Notes: a model not told the origin generated them from the sequence alone. Positions 1 to 8,068 are shown, numbered from the stretch's first letter. The stretch is DNA of 11,122 bases from Clostridia bacterium (GCA_017553025.1 JAFZNF010000079.1:1-11122), one strand, 5' to 3'. Numbers and translations: made by a program.

Positions 1-31
1 CGTTTTTAAGTACCAAATAAGCCTTTTTCAT
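1..31 (-). CDS. carA: Start of a gene after argF, probably carA (carbamoyl-phosphate synthase small subunit), cut by the window edge
   Basis: Only ten codons are visible, reading MKKAYLVLKN from an ATG at 31-29. A Shine-Dalgarno AGGTG lies at 44-40, eight bases upstream, and the argF stop is 18 bases before the start, so this is a real gene start in the same transcription unit. The N-terminus resembles CarA proteins, which typically begin M-K-x-A-Y-L-V-L-E/N-x-G. CarA is the glutamine-hydrolysing subunit of carbamoyl-phosphate synthase, and a carAB pair after argF would supply the carbamoyl phosphate that ArgF uses. The identification rests on a very short match plus context, so it is a suggestion. 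The open reading frame and its ribosome binding site are much surer than the name. Confidence 0.5.
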   Translation of the reverse strand, partial: MKKAYLVLKN

Positions 32-49
32 AATAAATTCACCTGAAAA

Positions 50-1033
50 TTATAATGTTGCTGCAATAACTGCCTTTATAGTGTGCATACGGTTTTCAGC
101 CTCGTCAAAAACGATGGATTTTTCACTTTCAAAAACGTCTTGGGAAACCTCCATACAATCTATGCCGAATTTATCGTAAATCTCTTTTCCGACTGTTGTG
201 TTAAGGTCGTGAAAAGCAGGAAGGCAGTGCATAAATTTGCAGTTTTTACCTGCTGCATCAATTAAATCTGAGCTCACGCGGTATGGGAGTAGGTCGGCTA
301 TTCTTTCTTTCCATACGCTTTCGGGTTCGCCCATAGAAACCCAGACATCTGTGTAGATTATATCTGCACTTGTTACAGCATCTTTTGGGTTTTCTATAAA
401 TTCCAAAACCGCACCGCTTTCTTTTGCGATTTCCTGACATTCACTTATTAAATCCTGGTTTGGGAAGTATTTTTTCGGACTGCAGGCAACAAAATGCATA
501 CCCATTTTTGCACAGCCGACCATTAAAGAGTTTCCCATATTATACCTTGCATCGCCCATATATACGAGCTTTATGTTTGAAAGCGAGCCAAAATGCTCGC
601 GTATCGTTAAAAAATCTGCAAGAATTTGTGTCGGGTGAAATTCATTTGTAAGTCCGTTCCAGACGGGAACTCCTGACTTTTCGGCAAGCTCCTCTACAAT
701 TTTCTGCCCAAATCCGCGATACTCTATGCCGTCAAACATACGTCCCAAAACGCGCGCAGTGTCGGATATAGACTCTTTTTTGCCGATTTGCGAACTGTCG
801 GGGGACAGATAAACAGGGTGAGCACCAAGGTCTGATGCCGCAACTTCAAAGGCGCATCTTGTCCTTGTACTTGTTTTTTCAAATATCAGCGCGATATTTT
901 TGCCTTCGCAAAGCCTGTGCGGGATACCTGCTTTTTTCTTTTTCTTCAAATCCTCTGCTAAGTCCAACAGGTATTCTATTTCTTCCTTTGAAAAATCCAA
1001 AAGTTTTAGAAAACTTCTTCCTCTAAGGTTCAT
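50..1033 (-). CDS. argF: Ornithine carbamoyltransferase
   Basis: This enzyme joins carbamoyl phosphate and ornithine to make citrulline in the cytoplasm. At 327 residues it has normal length. The carbamoyl-phosphate motif STRT is at residues 55-58, HPTQ at 133-136, the ornithine-binding stretch DVWVSMGE at 229-236 and the catalytic HCLP at 269-272, so every key site is present. The ATG at 1033 is one base beyond the argD stop, and its ribosome binding site GGAG (1044-1041) lies inside the end of argD, which favours coupled translation. The loop around residues 76-110, with [19 protein letters not shown] and DGIEYRGF, is the form common in E. coli ArgF/ArgI and in catabolic ArcB proteins. By sequence alone it could be named arcB. 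Its place at the end of a complete biosynthetic operon, with no arcA or arcC beside it, argues for the anabolic role. Confidence 0.95.
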   Translation of the reverse strand: MNLRGRSFLKLLDFSKEEIEYLLDLAEDLKKKKKAGIPHRLCEGKNIALIFEKTSTRTRCAFEVAASDLGAHPVYLSPDSSQIGKKESISDTARVLGRMFDGIEYRGFGQKIVEELAEKSGVPVWNGLTNEFHPTQILADFLTIREHFGSLSNIKLVYMGDARYNMGNSLMVGCAKMGMHFVACSPKKYFPNQDLISECQEIAKESGAVLEFIENPKDAVTSADIIYTDVWVSMGEPESVWKERIADLLPYRVSSDLIDAAGKNCKFMHCLPAFHDLNTTVGKEIYDKFGIDCMEVSQDVFESEKSIVFDEAENRMHTIKAVIAATL

Positions 1034-1034
1034 T

Positions 1035-2204
1035 TTAATTCTCCTTTTCGCAGATTTTTGCGATTATTTCCGCAGCTTTTTTAAGAAGTTCAAAATCAAT
1101 GTTTAAAGGCGGCAAAAGACGTACCTTATCCTTTGCAGAAAGCAAAAGCACACCTTGTTCCATAGCCTCCGCAATTATATCTTTTGCAGGGCGTATAGGT
1201 TTGAGACCAATCATAAGTCCCATTCCGCTGACATTGTCAATGCCCTTTTTATCTTTAAAATATTCAAAGAGAAACTCGCTCTTTTTTCTGACTTGGGCTA
1301 AAAAATCATCAGTAAGCCGTTCAAAAACACTCAAAGCTGCTGCACAGCATACGGGGTTTGCGCCAAAGGTTGAGCCGTGGTCGCCAAAGGCAAAAATATT
1401 TTCAATCTTTTCGCCCAAAAGCGTTGCGCCTATGGGAAGTCCTCCTGCCAATCCTTTTGCTGTTGAAACTATATCGGGCGTAATTCCGTAATTCATATAT
1501 GCATAAAGTGAGCCTGTGCGTCCGTTTCCTGTCTGAACCTCGTCAATTATAAGCAAAACATCATTTTCTTCCGTTATTTTGCGGACTTTTTGCAGATATT
1601 CGCAAGAAAGCGGTATAACTCCGCCCTCACCCTGAATACACTCCAGCATAACAGCTGCTGGTTTATATTGTTCTATGGCTTTTTCAAGCCTTTCTGCGTT
1701 TTCAGCTTCAATACTTATAAAACCGGGGGTTAACGGATTATAGAGTTCGTGAAACTTATCCTGACCTGTTGCTGAAAGTGTGGTCAAGGTTCTTCCGTGA
1801 AAGCTGTTTTTTAAGGTGATTATTGTAAAATAATCATTACCTTTTTCTTCACTTGCATACTTTCTTGCTGCCTTTATTGCACATTCATTTGCCTCTGCAC
1901 CCGAATTTGAAAAAAACACCTTTTTCATACCCGTCTTTTCACAAAGAAGCCTTGCGAGTTTTACGGCAGGCTCGGTATAATAAAGGTTTGAGGTATGCTG
2001 AATTTGTGAAATCTGCTCTTTTACAGCATCGCACCAACTTTCGTCGCAGTAGCCGAAAGCGTTGACTCCTATTCCGCTTCCCAAGTCAATATACTCTTTG
2101 CCGTTTTTGTCATAGAGAAGAGCACCTTTGCCGCTTTTTACTTCAATCGGAAAGCGGTTATAGGTGTTTGCAATATATTTTTTATCAAGGCTTACTAAAT
2201 TCAC
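1035..2204 (-). CDS. argD: Acetylornithine aminotransferase (PLP-dependent)
   Basis: ArgD is a class III aminotransferase that converts N-acetylglutamate semialdehyde and glutamate into N-acetylornithine and 2-oxoglutarate. The 389-residue length is typical. Visible motifs are SNSGAEANE (99-107), which contacts the cofactor phosphate, FHGRTL (135-140), IDEVQTG (220-226) with the aspartate that binds the PLP ring nitrogen, and [14 protein letters not shown] with the Schiff-base lysine at 250. The start is a GTG at 2204-2202 that overlaps the argB stop TGA as GTGA. A strong ribosome binding site GAGGTGA (2217-2211) six bases upstream supports it. The coupled start suggests that ArgB and ArgD are made in matched amounts. 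Many ArgD proteins also act on succinyl-diaminopimelate in lysine synthesis, which sequence alone cannot settle. Confidence 0.95.
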   Translation of the reverse strand: MNLVSLDKKYIANTYNRFPIEVKSGKGALLYDKNGKEYIDLGSGIGVNAFGYCDESWCDAVKEQISQIQHTSNLYYTEPAVKLARLLCEKTGMKKVFFSNSGAEANECAIKAARKYASEEKGNDYFTIITLKNSFHGRTLTTLSATGQDKFHELYNPLTPGFISIEAENAERLEKAIEQYKPAAVMLECIQGEGGVIPLSCEYLQKVRKITEENDVLLIIDEVQTGNGRTGSLYAYMNYGITPDIVSTAKGLAGGLPIGATLLGEKIENIFAFGDHGSTFGANPVCCAAALSVFERLTDDFLAQVRKKSEFLFEYFKDKKGIDNVSGMGLMIGLKPIRPAKDIIAEAMEQGVLLLSAKDKVRLLPPLNIDFELLKKAAEIIAKICEKEN

Positions 2205-3070
2205 TTTTTGTCACCTCGTATCCACGTGCCCGCACCTTCATTTGTCAAAAGCTCCATAAGTATCGAATGCGGCACGCGTCCGTCCATTATGACCACATTT
2301 TTAACGCCCTGCTCTATTGCCTCGATACAGCAGTCAACCTTTGGTATCATACCGCCGGAGATTATACCCTCATCATACAGCGCTTTTGCCTCGGTCACGG
2401 TAACTTCGGGGATTAAAGAAGAAGTATCATCTTTATCGCGGAGAATACCTGCTATGTCGGTCATCATTATCAGCCTTTCGGCATTAAGTGCGCCTGCTAT
2501 GTATGCCGCGGCGGTGTCGCCGTTTATGTTATAGGCATTTCCTTTTTTGTCACAGCCGATTGTTGAAATTACAGGTATATATCCCTTTTCCAGGAGGTCA
2601 ATGACGGGATTTATATGAATTTTTGTTATTTCGCCCACATAACCAAGTCTTTGATTTTTGCATTTAGCCTCTATAAGACGCCCGTCCATACCTGAAAGTC
2701 CGATAGCCTTTCCGCCCTTCATTTCAAGCAGATTTACAAGCGTTTTATTTACTTTACCCGCCAAAACCATCTGCACAATATCTATAGTTTCTTTGTCAGT
2801 GACACGCAGTCCGTCTACAAATTCAGGTTTTTTGTTAAGTTTTCCCATCAGTTCGCTTATTTCGGGACCGCCGCCGTGAACAAGCACAACCTTTACGCCG
2901 ATAAGCCATAAGAGGACTATATCCTCCATAACCTGCTGTTTTAACTGCTCATTAATCATAGCGTTTCCGCCGTATTTTATAACGACAATCTTACCGTTGT
3001 ATCTTTTAATGTAGGGAAGTGCCTGGGTTAAAACCTCTGCACGTTCAAAGTTTGAAAATTCGGTAAACAT
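2201..3070 (-). CDS. argB: Acetylglutamate kinase, probably the arginine-inhibited type
   Basis: ArgB phosphorylates N-acetylglutamate with ATP, the committed step of arginine synthesis. It belongs to the amino acid kinase family. The nucleotide-binding KYGGNAM is at 32-38, the substrate loop VHGGGPEI at 64-71, and NINGDTAAAYIAG and ISGGMIPKVD follow in the C-terminal half. The protein has 289 residues. Residues 1-27 form an extra N-terminal segment ending ALPYIKRYNGK, and the C-terminus ends with a G-x-G-T-W-I pattern. Both are features of the hexameric, arginine-feedback-inhibited enzymes described in Pseudomonas aeruginosa and Thermotoga maritima, and not of the arginine-insensitive E. coli dimer. 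I infer allosteric inhibition by arginine. The start has an AAGGAG ribosome binding site at 3084-3079, eight bases upstream. Confidence 0.95.
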   Translation of the reverse strand: MFTEFSNFERAEVLTQALPYIKRYNGKIVVIKYGGNAMINEQLKQQVMEDIVLLWLIGVKVVLVHGGGPEISELMGKLNKKPEFVDGLRVTDKETIDIVQMVLAGKVNKTLVNLLEMKGGKAIGLSGMDGRLIEAKCKNQRLGYVGEITKIHINPVIDLLEKGYIPVISTIGCDKKGNAYNINGDTAAAYIAGALNAERLIMMTDIAGILRDKDDTSSLIPEVTVTEAKALYDEGIISGGMIPKVDCCIEAIEQGVKNVVIMDGRVPHSILMELLTNEGAGTWIRGDKK

Positions 3071-3089
3071 TTTTTACTCTCCTTAAAAA

Positions 3090-4304
3090 TCAAGTCCTGT
3101 AATCTCCGTTAATCTTTACATAATCATATGTCAGGTCGCAGCCCCACGCGGTAGAATTTGCATCTCCGTCGTTTAATCTGACTAAAATTTCTATTTCATC
3201 TTCTGACAAAATCAGCTTTGCGGTATCTTCGGAAAAATCAACTCCGCAGCCGTTTTTGCAGACATCAATTTTTCCCGCCCTGCTTTTAAATGCGACGTCA
3301 ATTTTATCAATATCAACTTTAGCACCGCTGTAGCCTATGGCACAAAGCACGCGGCCCCAGTTGGCGTCTGCGCCGAACATTGCCGCTTTTAAAAGATTTG
3401 AGCATACAACGCTTTTTGCAACGCTTTTTGCGTCCTTTTCGGTTTTTGCGCCTGTAACAATGCACTCAAGCATTTTTGTCGCACCCTCACCGTCCGCTGC
3501 TATCATACGGCAAAGCGCAACAGTTACGGTATTTAATGCCTTCATAAAAGTTTTAAAGTCTTCGCCGTCTTTTGTTATTTCGGTATTTTCTGCAAGTCCG
3601 TTTGCCATTACAACTGCCATATCGTTTGTTGAGGTATCGCCGTCGATACTTAGCATATTGAAGGTGTTTTTGACGTCACCGGATAATGCTTTTTTAAGCA
3701 TTTCGGAGGAAATAGCTGCATCACTTGTAATGAAAACAAGCATTGTAGCCATATTGGGATGAATCATACCGCTGCCCTTTGCTATACCGCCTATGTGACA
3801 GGTTTTGCCGCCGAGCGTAAATTCCACAGCAATCTCCTTTTCCTTTGTGTCGGTAGTCATAATTGCGCTGCAAGCGTCTGTGCTGCCGTTTTCCGAAAGG
3901 CATAAAACAAGACTTGGAATTGCGTTTTTTATAGGCTCAATATCAAGCGGCTGACCTATTACGCCTGTTGATGCGACTATTATATCATTTTCTGAAATAT
4001 TTGAATTAGAGGATAGGCACTCACACATTTTCTCTGCAATTTCTATGCCGTTTCTGTTGCAGGTATTTGCATTTCCGCTGTTACATATAATTGCCTGCGC
4101 GGTTCCGTCTGCAAGGTGCTTTTTAGTAACCAGAAGAGGCGCGCCTTTTACAAGATTTTGCGTGTAAACAGCGGCAGCTCTTGCGGGGACTGAGCTTAAA
4201 ATTAGAGCCAAATCCTTCTTTTCTTTGTTTTTTCGTATTCCTGCGTGCAATCCTGACGCTGAAAATCCTTTTGCGGCGCAAACACCGCCTGTAATAAACT
4301 TCAT
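3090..4304 (-). CDS. argJ: Glutamate N-acetyltransferase (ArgJ), possibly bifunctional
   Basis: ArgJ moves the acetyl group from N-acetylornithine to glutamate, releasing ornithine and regenerating N-acetylglutamate. This is the cyclic form of the pathway. The 404-residue precursor has the self-cleavage motif KGSGMIHPNMATML, where Thr187 is the expected nucleophile and new N-terminus of the beta chain. The oxyanion-hole stretch STGVIGQ is at 112-118. Some ArgJ proteins also acetylate glutamate from acetyl-CoA and so replace ArgA. No argA lies in this operon, so bifunctionality is plausible, but it cannot be read from the sequence. The ATG at 4304 is two bases after the argC stop, with AAAGGAG overlapping the end of argC. 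The gap to argB is 19 bases. Confidence 0.95.
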   Translation of the reverse strand: MKFITGGVCAAKGFSASGLHAGIRKNKEKKDLALILSSVPARAAAVYTQNLVKGAPLLVTKKHLADGTAQAIICNSGNANTCNRNGIEIAEKMCECLSSNSNISENDIIVASTGVIGQPLDIEPIKNAIPSLVLCLSENGSTDACSAIMTTDTKEKEIAVEFTLGGKTCHIGGIAKGSGMIHPNMATMLVFITSDAAISSEMLKKALSGDVKNTFNMLSIDGDTSTNDMAVVMANGLAENTEITKDGEDFKTFMKALNTVTVALCRMIAADGEGATKMLECIVTGAKTEKDAKSVAKSVVCSNLLKAAMFGADANWGRVLCAIGYSGAKVDIDKIDVAFKSRAGKIDVCKNGCGVDFSEDTAKLILSEDEIEILVRLNDGDANSTAWGCDLTYDYVKINGDYRT

Positions 4305-4306
4305 TT

Positions 4307-5236
4307 TTATCTCCTTTTAATGTTAAGACCTGTTGTTTCGCTGGTTCCCATAACTAAATTCATATTTTGAATAGCGGCTCCCGAGGCACCTTTGCCCAAA
4401 TTATCAAATCTTGCTGTAAGTAAGAGCCGTTCATCATTTCCGAAAACAGAAATTTCCATATCATCTCTGCCTGAGAGAGCGATAGCTGATAAAAATCCGT
4501 CCTCATCTGGATTTTCTTCAAAATATACCGTGCCGACTGCATAGTAGGTTTTATATATTTCTTCAATATCCTTTTTTGTTGTACCGAAAACTTTAGGATA
4601 AATCGGCACACAAACCTCCATACCTGAATAAAAGGGTGCAACTATTGGTGAAAATACGGGCGGATTTAAAAGTCCGCACATTTTTGCCATCTCAGGTAGG
4701 TGTTTATGATTTTGCGAAAGTCCGTATTGGCGCGGAGCTTTTAAAAGATTATTTGCCATTTCTTCATATTCGGCAATCATCTTTTTGCCTCCTCCGGAGT
4801 ATCCTGTTACAGAGAAACAGGAAAGAAAATCAGAGTCCTTTATGATACCGCTATCGGTAAGAGGTCTTATTAGCGCGATAAATCCGCTTGCGTGACAGCC
4901 GGGGTTTGCGATGCGCTTTGATGAAATTATCTTTGTTCTCTGTCCCTGAAGTTCAGGGAAACCGTATGTCCATCCGTCAGCTGTTCTGTGGGCGGTTGAG
5001 GCATCTATTATTACCGTACTGTCATTTTCACAAAGATTGACAGCATCAAGGGCGGCACTGTCAGGAAGGCATAAAAAGACAAAATCAGCCTCATTTATTG
5101 CACCCTGTCTTGCAAATTCGTCTTTTCTAAGATTTTCAGGAAGTGTTATAAGCTCAATATCCTGCCTTTTTTCAAGCCTTTCCTTAATACGAAGACCCGT
5201 AGTTCCCGCACTTCCGTCCAAAAACACTTTTTTCAT
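4307..5236 (-). CDS. argC: N-acetyl-gamma-glutamyl-phosphate reductase, uncommon type 2 form
   Basis: ArgC reduces N-acetylglutamyl phosphate with NADPH to the semialdehyde. The N-terminal MKKVFLDGSAGTTGLRI is a Rossmann nucleotide-binding loop, and NPGCHASGF holds the catalytic cysteine at 114. The protein has 309 residues from this start. The FLDG-x-x-GTTG opening, the NPGC-x-x-x-GFIALIRPL region and the short length match the type 2 family (TIGR01851, 'uncommon form') rather than the roughly 340-residue type 1 with NPGCYPT. I chose the ATG at 5236-5234 because it overlaps the argH stop as ATGA, and because FLDG so close to the start is usual. An in-frame ATG at 5260 would add eight residues (MGEGKIRI) and lacks a good ribosome binding site. 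A GAAGGA about 12 bases upstream is only moderately placed, so coupling from argH probably drives initiation. Confidence 0.92.
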   Translation of the reverse strand: MKKVFLDGSAGTTGLRIKERLEKRQDIELITLPENLRKDEFARQGAINEADFVFLCLPDSAALDAVNLCENDSTVIIDASTAHRTADGWTYGFPELQGQRTKIISSKRIANPGCHASGFIALIRPLTDSGIIKDSDFLSCFSVTGYSGGGKKMIAEYEEMANNLLKAPRQYGLSQNHKHLPEMAKMCGLLNPPVFSPIVAPFYSGMEVCVPIYPKVFGTTKKDIEEIYKTYYAVGTVYFEENPDEDGFLSAIALSGRDDMEISVFGNDERLLLTARFDNLGKGASGAAIQNMNLVMGTSETTGLNIKRR

Positions 5237-6609
5237 AATCCTAATTTTTCCTTCACCCATTTAATTTGGTTTTCTACAGAATTTATGCCTGTACCGCCCT
5301 CGCTTATACGCCTTTTTACGCAATTATCGAGGTCGATTGCAGAAAATACGTCACTTTCAAAGAAATCTCCGTATTTTTTATAGATTTCAAGAGGAAGATT
5401 TTCAAGTACAAAACCGTTTTTGATGCAATACGCTACAATTTCGCCTGAAATTTTATATGCCGTGCGGAAGGGAAGTCCTTTTCCGACGATATAATCTGCC
5501 AAATCGGTTGCGTTTATAAATCCCGTTTTTGCCGCATTTGCCATATTTTCTGTATTTGCCGTCATTTCAGAGAGCATACCCGAAAAAACATCAAGACAGG
5601 CTTTTACGGTGTCCGATGCGTCAAAAACACATTCCTTGTCCTCCTGCATATCCTTGTTATAGGCAAGGGGAAGACCTTTTAAGGTGGTTAAAAGTGCCAT
5701 CAAATCGCCGTAAACTCTTCCTGTTTTACCCCTGACAAGCTCTGCCATATCCGGATTTTTCTTTTGCGGCATAATGGACGAGCCCGTCGTAAATGAGTCG
5801 GAAAGCTCTACAAATTTGAATTCCCAGCTTGACCAGAGTATAATTTCTTCCGAGAAACGTGAAAGATGCATCATAATTAAAGCTATACAGCTCAGAAATT
5901 CAACTGCAAAGTCCCTGTCCGAAACGCCGTCTATTGAGTTTTGGCATATATCTGCAAAACCAAGTTTTTCCGCCTCAAAACGGCGGTCTGTTTTATATGT
6001 AGTCCCTGCCAAAGCACAGCTGCCGATAGGGGAAATGTTCATTCGCTTTTTGCAGCCAGAAAGTCTTTCCAAATCACGCAAAAGCATCATAGAATATGCT
6101 AAAAGATGATGTGCAAAGGTTATGGGCTGTGCGCGTTGAAGATGCGTATATCCCGGCATTACGCAGGTTTTGTATTCTTCTGCTTTTTCCGTTATGATGC
6201 CTGCCAAGCCTTTTAGCTTTTCTGCTATGATATCTGTTTCATCACGGAGATAAAGCCTGAAATCCAAAGCCACCTGGTCATTTCTGCTTCGCGCAGTATG
6301 AAGTTTTTTTCCGACATCGCCAATCCTTGCGGTTAAAACCTCTTCAATGAACATATGTATATCCTCGGCATCATTTGAAATCGCCAATTTTCTGCTTTTT
6401 ATATCCTCCAGAATATCGCATAGAGCGTCTATAATTTGCTCTGCCTCCTGCTTTTCAATAATACCCGTTGCACCCAGCATTGCTGCGTGAGCCATACTGC
6501 CCTCTATATCCTGGCGGAACATACGGGAGTCAAAGGAGATGGAGGAGTTAAAGTCGTCCGCTAACTTGTTTGTTACGCCGTCGGTACGCCCTGCCCACAT
6601 CTTTGCCAT
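5233..6609 (-). CDS. argH: Argininosuccinate lyase
   Basis: ArgH splits argininosuccinate into arginine and fumarate, the last step of the pathway. It belongs to the fumarase/aspartase superfamily and works as a tetramer. The three conserved regions are visible: HTARSRND (104-111), GYTHLQRAQP with the general-acid histidine at 156, and the signature GSSIMPQKKNPD (276-287) with the catalytic serine in its flexible loop. Length (458 residues) is normal. The ATG at 6609 is supported by GAGGTGA at 6620-6614. A second in-frame ATG three codons later (MWAGR) would be too far from that site. The gap from argG is 14 bases. Its TGA stop overlaps the argC start, so it is coupled to the next gene. Confidence 0.96.
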   Translation of the reverse strand: MAKMWAGRTDGVTNKLADDFNSSISFDSRMFRQDIEGSMAHAAMLGATGIIEKQEAEQIIDALCDILEDIKSRKLAISNDAEDIHMFIEEVLTARIGDVGKKLHTARSRNDQVALDFRLYLRDETDIIAEKLKGLAGIITEKAEEYKTCVMPGYTHLQRAQPITFAHHLLAYSMMLLRDLERLSGCKKRMNISPIGSCALAGTTYKTDRRFEAEKLGFADICQNSIDGVSDRDFAVEFLSCIALIMMHLSRFSEEIILWSSWEFKFVELSDSFTTGSSIMPQKKNPDMAELVRGKTGRVYGDLMALLTTLKGLPLAYNKDMQEDKECVFDASDTVKACLDVFSGMLSEMTANTENMANAAKTGFINATDLADYIVGKGLPFRTAYKISGEIVAYCIKNGFVLENLPLEIYKKYGDFFESDVFSAIDLDNCVKRRISEGGTGINSVENQIKWVKEKLGL

Positions 6610-6623
6610 AAAATCACCTCAAA

Positions 6624-7844
6624 TTACTTGTTTTTCTTGTCTACCATAGCCTGAACAGCGATTGGAAGTCCGTAAAGGTTGATAAATCCTGCAGAATCCT
6701 TCTGGTCATAATCGCTCTCGCCGAAGGTTGCTATATCCTCGCTGTAAAGCGAATAATCGCTCCATACACCTGCTTTTATAATATTTCCTTTATATAATTT
6801 TAACTTTACCTTTCCTGTAACCTTTTCCTGAGTTTTGTCAACAAATGCCGAAAGTGCTTCGCGAAGAGGTGTAAACCATTGACCGTTATAAACAAGCTCT
6901 GCAAAGGTTATTGAAAGCTTTTGCTTTTCGTGCATTGTGAGTTTATCAAGACAGATGCTCTCTAAAGCCTCGTGAGCTTTATAAAGGATTGTTCCGCCGG
7001 GGGTTTCATATACGCCGCGGCATTTCATACCTACAAGACGGTTTTCTACAATATCAATTATGCCTATCCCGTTCTTGCCGCCAAGCTCGTTAAGGGCAAG
7101 GATTATTTCCTTTGCACTCATTGGTTTTCCGTCAATTGCTGTCGGTATGCCCTTTTCAAAATCAATAGTGACATATGTGGGGATATTTGGTGCATCAATG
7201 GGGGATACTCCCATTTCCAAAAATCCGGGTTTTTCGTACATTGGCTCGTTGCCCGTATCTTCAAGGTCAAGACCTTCGTGAGATAAATGCCACAAATTCT
7301 TGTCCTTTGAGTAATTTGTTTCGCGGTTGATTTTAAGCGGGATATTATGCGCTTCTGCATAGTCGATTTCCTCGTCACGCGATTTTATATCCCACTCGCG
7401 CCAAGGCGCAATAATGGGCATATCGGGTGCAAAATGACGGATTGCAAGCTCAAAACGTACCTGGTCATTTCCCTTTCCCGTACAGCCGTGGCATATCGCG
7501 TCTGCGCCCTCCTTTAGTGCTATTTCAACAAGTCCCTTTGCGATGCAGGGACGGGCGTGGGAGGTTCCTAAAAGATAATCCTCGTAAATTGCGCCCGCTT
7601 TCATTGTCGGTATTATAAAATCATTAACGTATTCTTCTGTGAGGTCAAGCACATAAAGTTTCGAAGCGCCTGTCTTTATTGCCTTTTCCTCCAAACCCTC
7701 AAGCTCATCTGCCTGACCTACATTACCCGAAACGGCAATAACCTCACAATTATTGTAATTTTCCTTAAGCCACGGGATTATTATTGAGGTATCAAGACCT
7801 CCCGAATAAGCTAAAACTACCTTTTTAATGTCTTCTTTCTTCAT
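6624..7844 (-). CDS. argG: Argininosuccinate synthase
   Basis: ArgG condenses citrulline and aspartate using ATP to form argininosuccinate. It is the first gene of the operon. The N-terminal ATP-pyrophosphatase loop is [10 protein letters not shown] (11-20). [17 protein letters not shown] (93-109) and [13 protein letters not shown] (120-132) are the citrulline- and aspartate-binding regions. At 406 residues it has the usual length of the bacterial type 1 enzyme. The start at 7844 is preceded by AAAGGA (7860-7855) at a slightly long distance of 10 bases. Two other ATGs at 7854 and 7848 are out of frame with the gene. Transcription starts at the promoter just upstream, giving a leader of about 36 nt. 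The ARG-box-like site over that promoter suggests repression by an ArgR-type regulator in the presence of arginine. Confidence 0.97.
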   Translation of the reverse strand: MKKEDIKKVVLAYSGGLDTSIIIPWLKENYNNCEVIAVSGNVGQADELEGLEEKAIKTGASKLYVLDLTEEYVNDFIIPTMKAGAIYEDYLLGTSHARPCIAKGLVEIALKEGADAICHGCTGKGNDQVRFELAIRHFAPDMPIIAPWREWDIKSRDEEIDYAEAHNIPLKINRETNYSKDKNLWHLSHEGLDLEDTGNEPMYEKPGFLEMGVSPIDAPNIPTYVTIDFEKGIPTAIDGKPMSAKEIILALNELGGKNGIGIIDIVENRLVGMKCRGVYETPGGTILYKAHEALESICLDKLTMHEKQKLSITFAELVYNGQWFTPLREALSAFVDKTQEKVTGKVKLKLYKGNIIKAGVWSDYSLYSEDIATFGESDYDQKDSAGFINLYGLPIAVQAMVDKKNK

Positions 7845-7869
7845 ACATATGCATTCCTTTCATAATTTG

Positions 7870-7883
7870 TGTATAATTATGCA
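7870..7883 (-). promoter_or_regulatory. ARG-box-like operator over the arg transcription start
   Basis: The 14-mer TGTATAATTATGCA on the plus strand (TGCATAATTATACA on the minus strand) is a palindrome broken at only one symmetric position. It closely fits the ArgR/AhrC operator core TGAATAATTATTCA. It spans the predicted start at about 7880, where a bound repressor would block initiation. A second AATAATTATA core at 7883-7892, 11 bp away, overlaps the -10 box but lacks the outer TG/CA arms. Assignment to ArgR is inferred, because no regulator gene is in the window. Confidence 0.65.
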
Positions 7884-7886
7884 ATA

Positions 7887-7915
7887 ATTATACCAAAAAA
7901 CTGTATAAAAGTCAA
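7887..7915 (-). promoter_or_regulatory. Sigma-A promoter of the arginine operon
   Basis: On the minus strand TTGACT (7915-7910) is followed after exactly 17 bases by a perfect TATAAT (7892-7887). Transcription should start near 7880 and run left into argG, about 36 bases away. No other good promoter was seen within the operon, so this one probably serves argG through argF and beyond. It lies about 190 bp from, and points away from, the glmS promoter. Confidence 0.85.
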
Positions 7916-7931
7916 GAGTTATGTGAAAAAA

Positions 7932-7960
7932 TATGCAAAAATATTTATTTTTATGCAAAA
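7932..7960. repeat. Two direct TATGCAAAA repeats upstream of the arg promoter
   Basis: TATGCAAAA occurs at 7932-7940 and again at 7952-7960, 20 bp (about two helical turns) apart in an AT-rich stretch. On the minus strand each contains TGCATA, the half-site of the ARG-box-like operator at 7870-7883, and a third copy of TATGCAA lies at 7878-7884. The downstream copy read on the minus strand (7957-7944) runs TGCATAAAAATAAA, partly resembling a full ARG box. They lie about 52-80 bases upstream of the arg start and could be auxiliary regulator sites. This is only a pattern. Confidence 0.4.
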
Positions 7961-7972
7961 CATCTGCTATAA

Positions 7973-7997
7973 ACCGAAAAGTGGTACAGTTTTTGGT
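7973..7997. repeat. Short inverted repeat between the divergent promoters
   Basis: ACCGAAAA (7973-7980) and TTTTTGGT (7990-7997) can pair over eight bases with one G-T pair around a 9-base loop. It lies between the arg and glmS promoters and is outside both predicted transcripts, so a terminator role is unlikely. It may be a weak protein-binding palindrome or chance in AT-rich DNA. Confidence 0.25.
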
Positions 7998-8032
7998 AAA
8001 ATTATATACAAAATAACTTTAAAAGCCTGATA

Positions 8033-8061
8033 TTGACAAATATAATAAAAGTGTATATAAT
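8033..8061 (+). promoter_or_regulatory. Sigma-A promoter of glmS
   Basis: A perfect -35 box TTGACA (8033-8038) and a perfect -10 box TATAAT (8056-8061) are separated by 17 bases, the ideal spacing. Transcription should begin at about A8068, which leaves a leader of roughly 218 nt before the glmS ATG. The leader is filled by a 5' hairpin and the ribozyme. Such a strong promoter fits a gene whose main control comes after transcription starts, through mRNA cleavage. Confidence 0.9.
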
Positions 8062-8068
8062 AGATTTA

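Noticed and set aside
1099..1491. 130-residue open frame antisense to argD
   Set aside because: Shadow frame inside a gene whose motifs are all present; no independent evidence.
3337..3762. 141-residue open frame antisense to argJ
   Set aside because: Shadow frame of a well-supported gene. It is Ser/Ala-rich and has no ribosome binding site or recognisable domain.
5237..5260. argC starting at the upstream ATG at 5260
   Set aside because: It would overlap argH by 28 bases and add a poorly conserved MGEGKIRI before the usual MKKVFLDG start, with no ribosome binding site.
7973..7997. Rho-independent terminator between the divergent units
   Set aside because: The weak AT-rich stem lacks a U-tract in either direction and lies outside both predicted transcripts.
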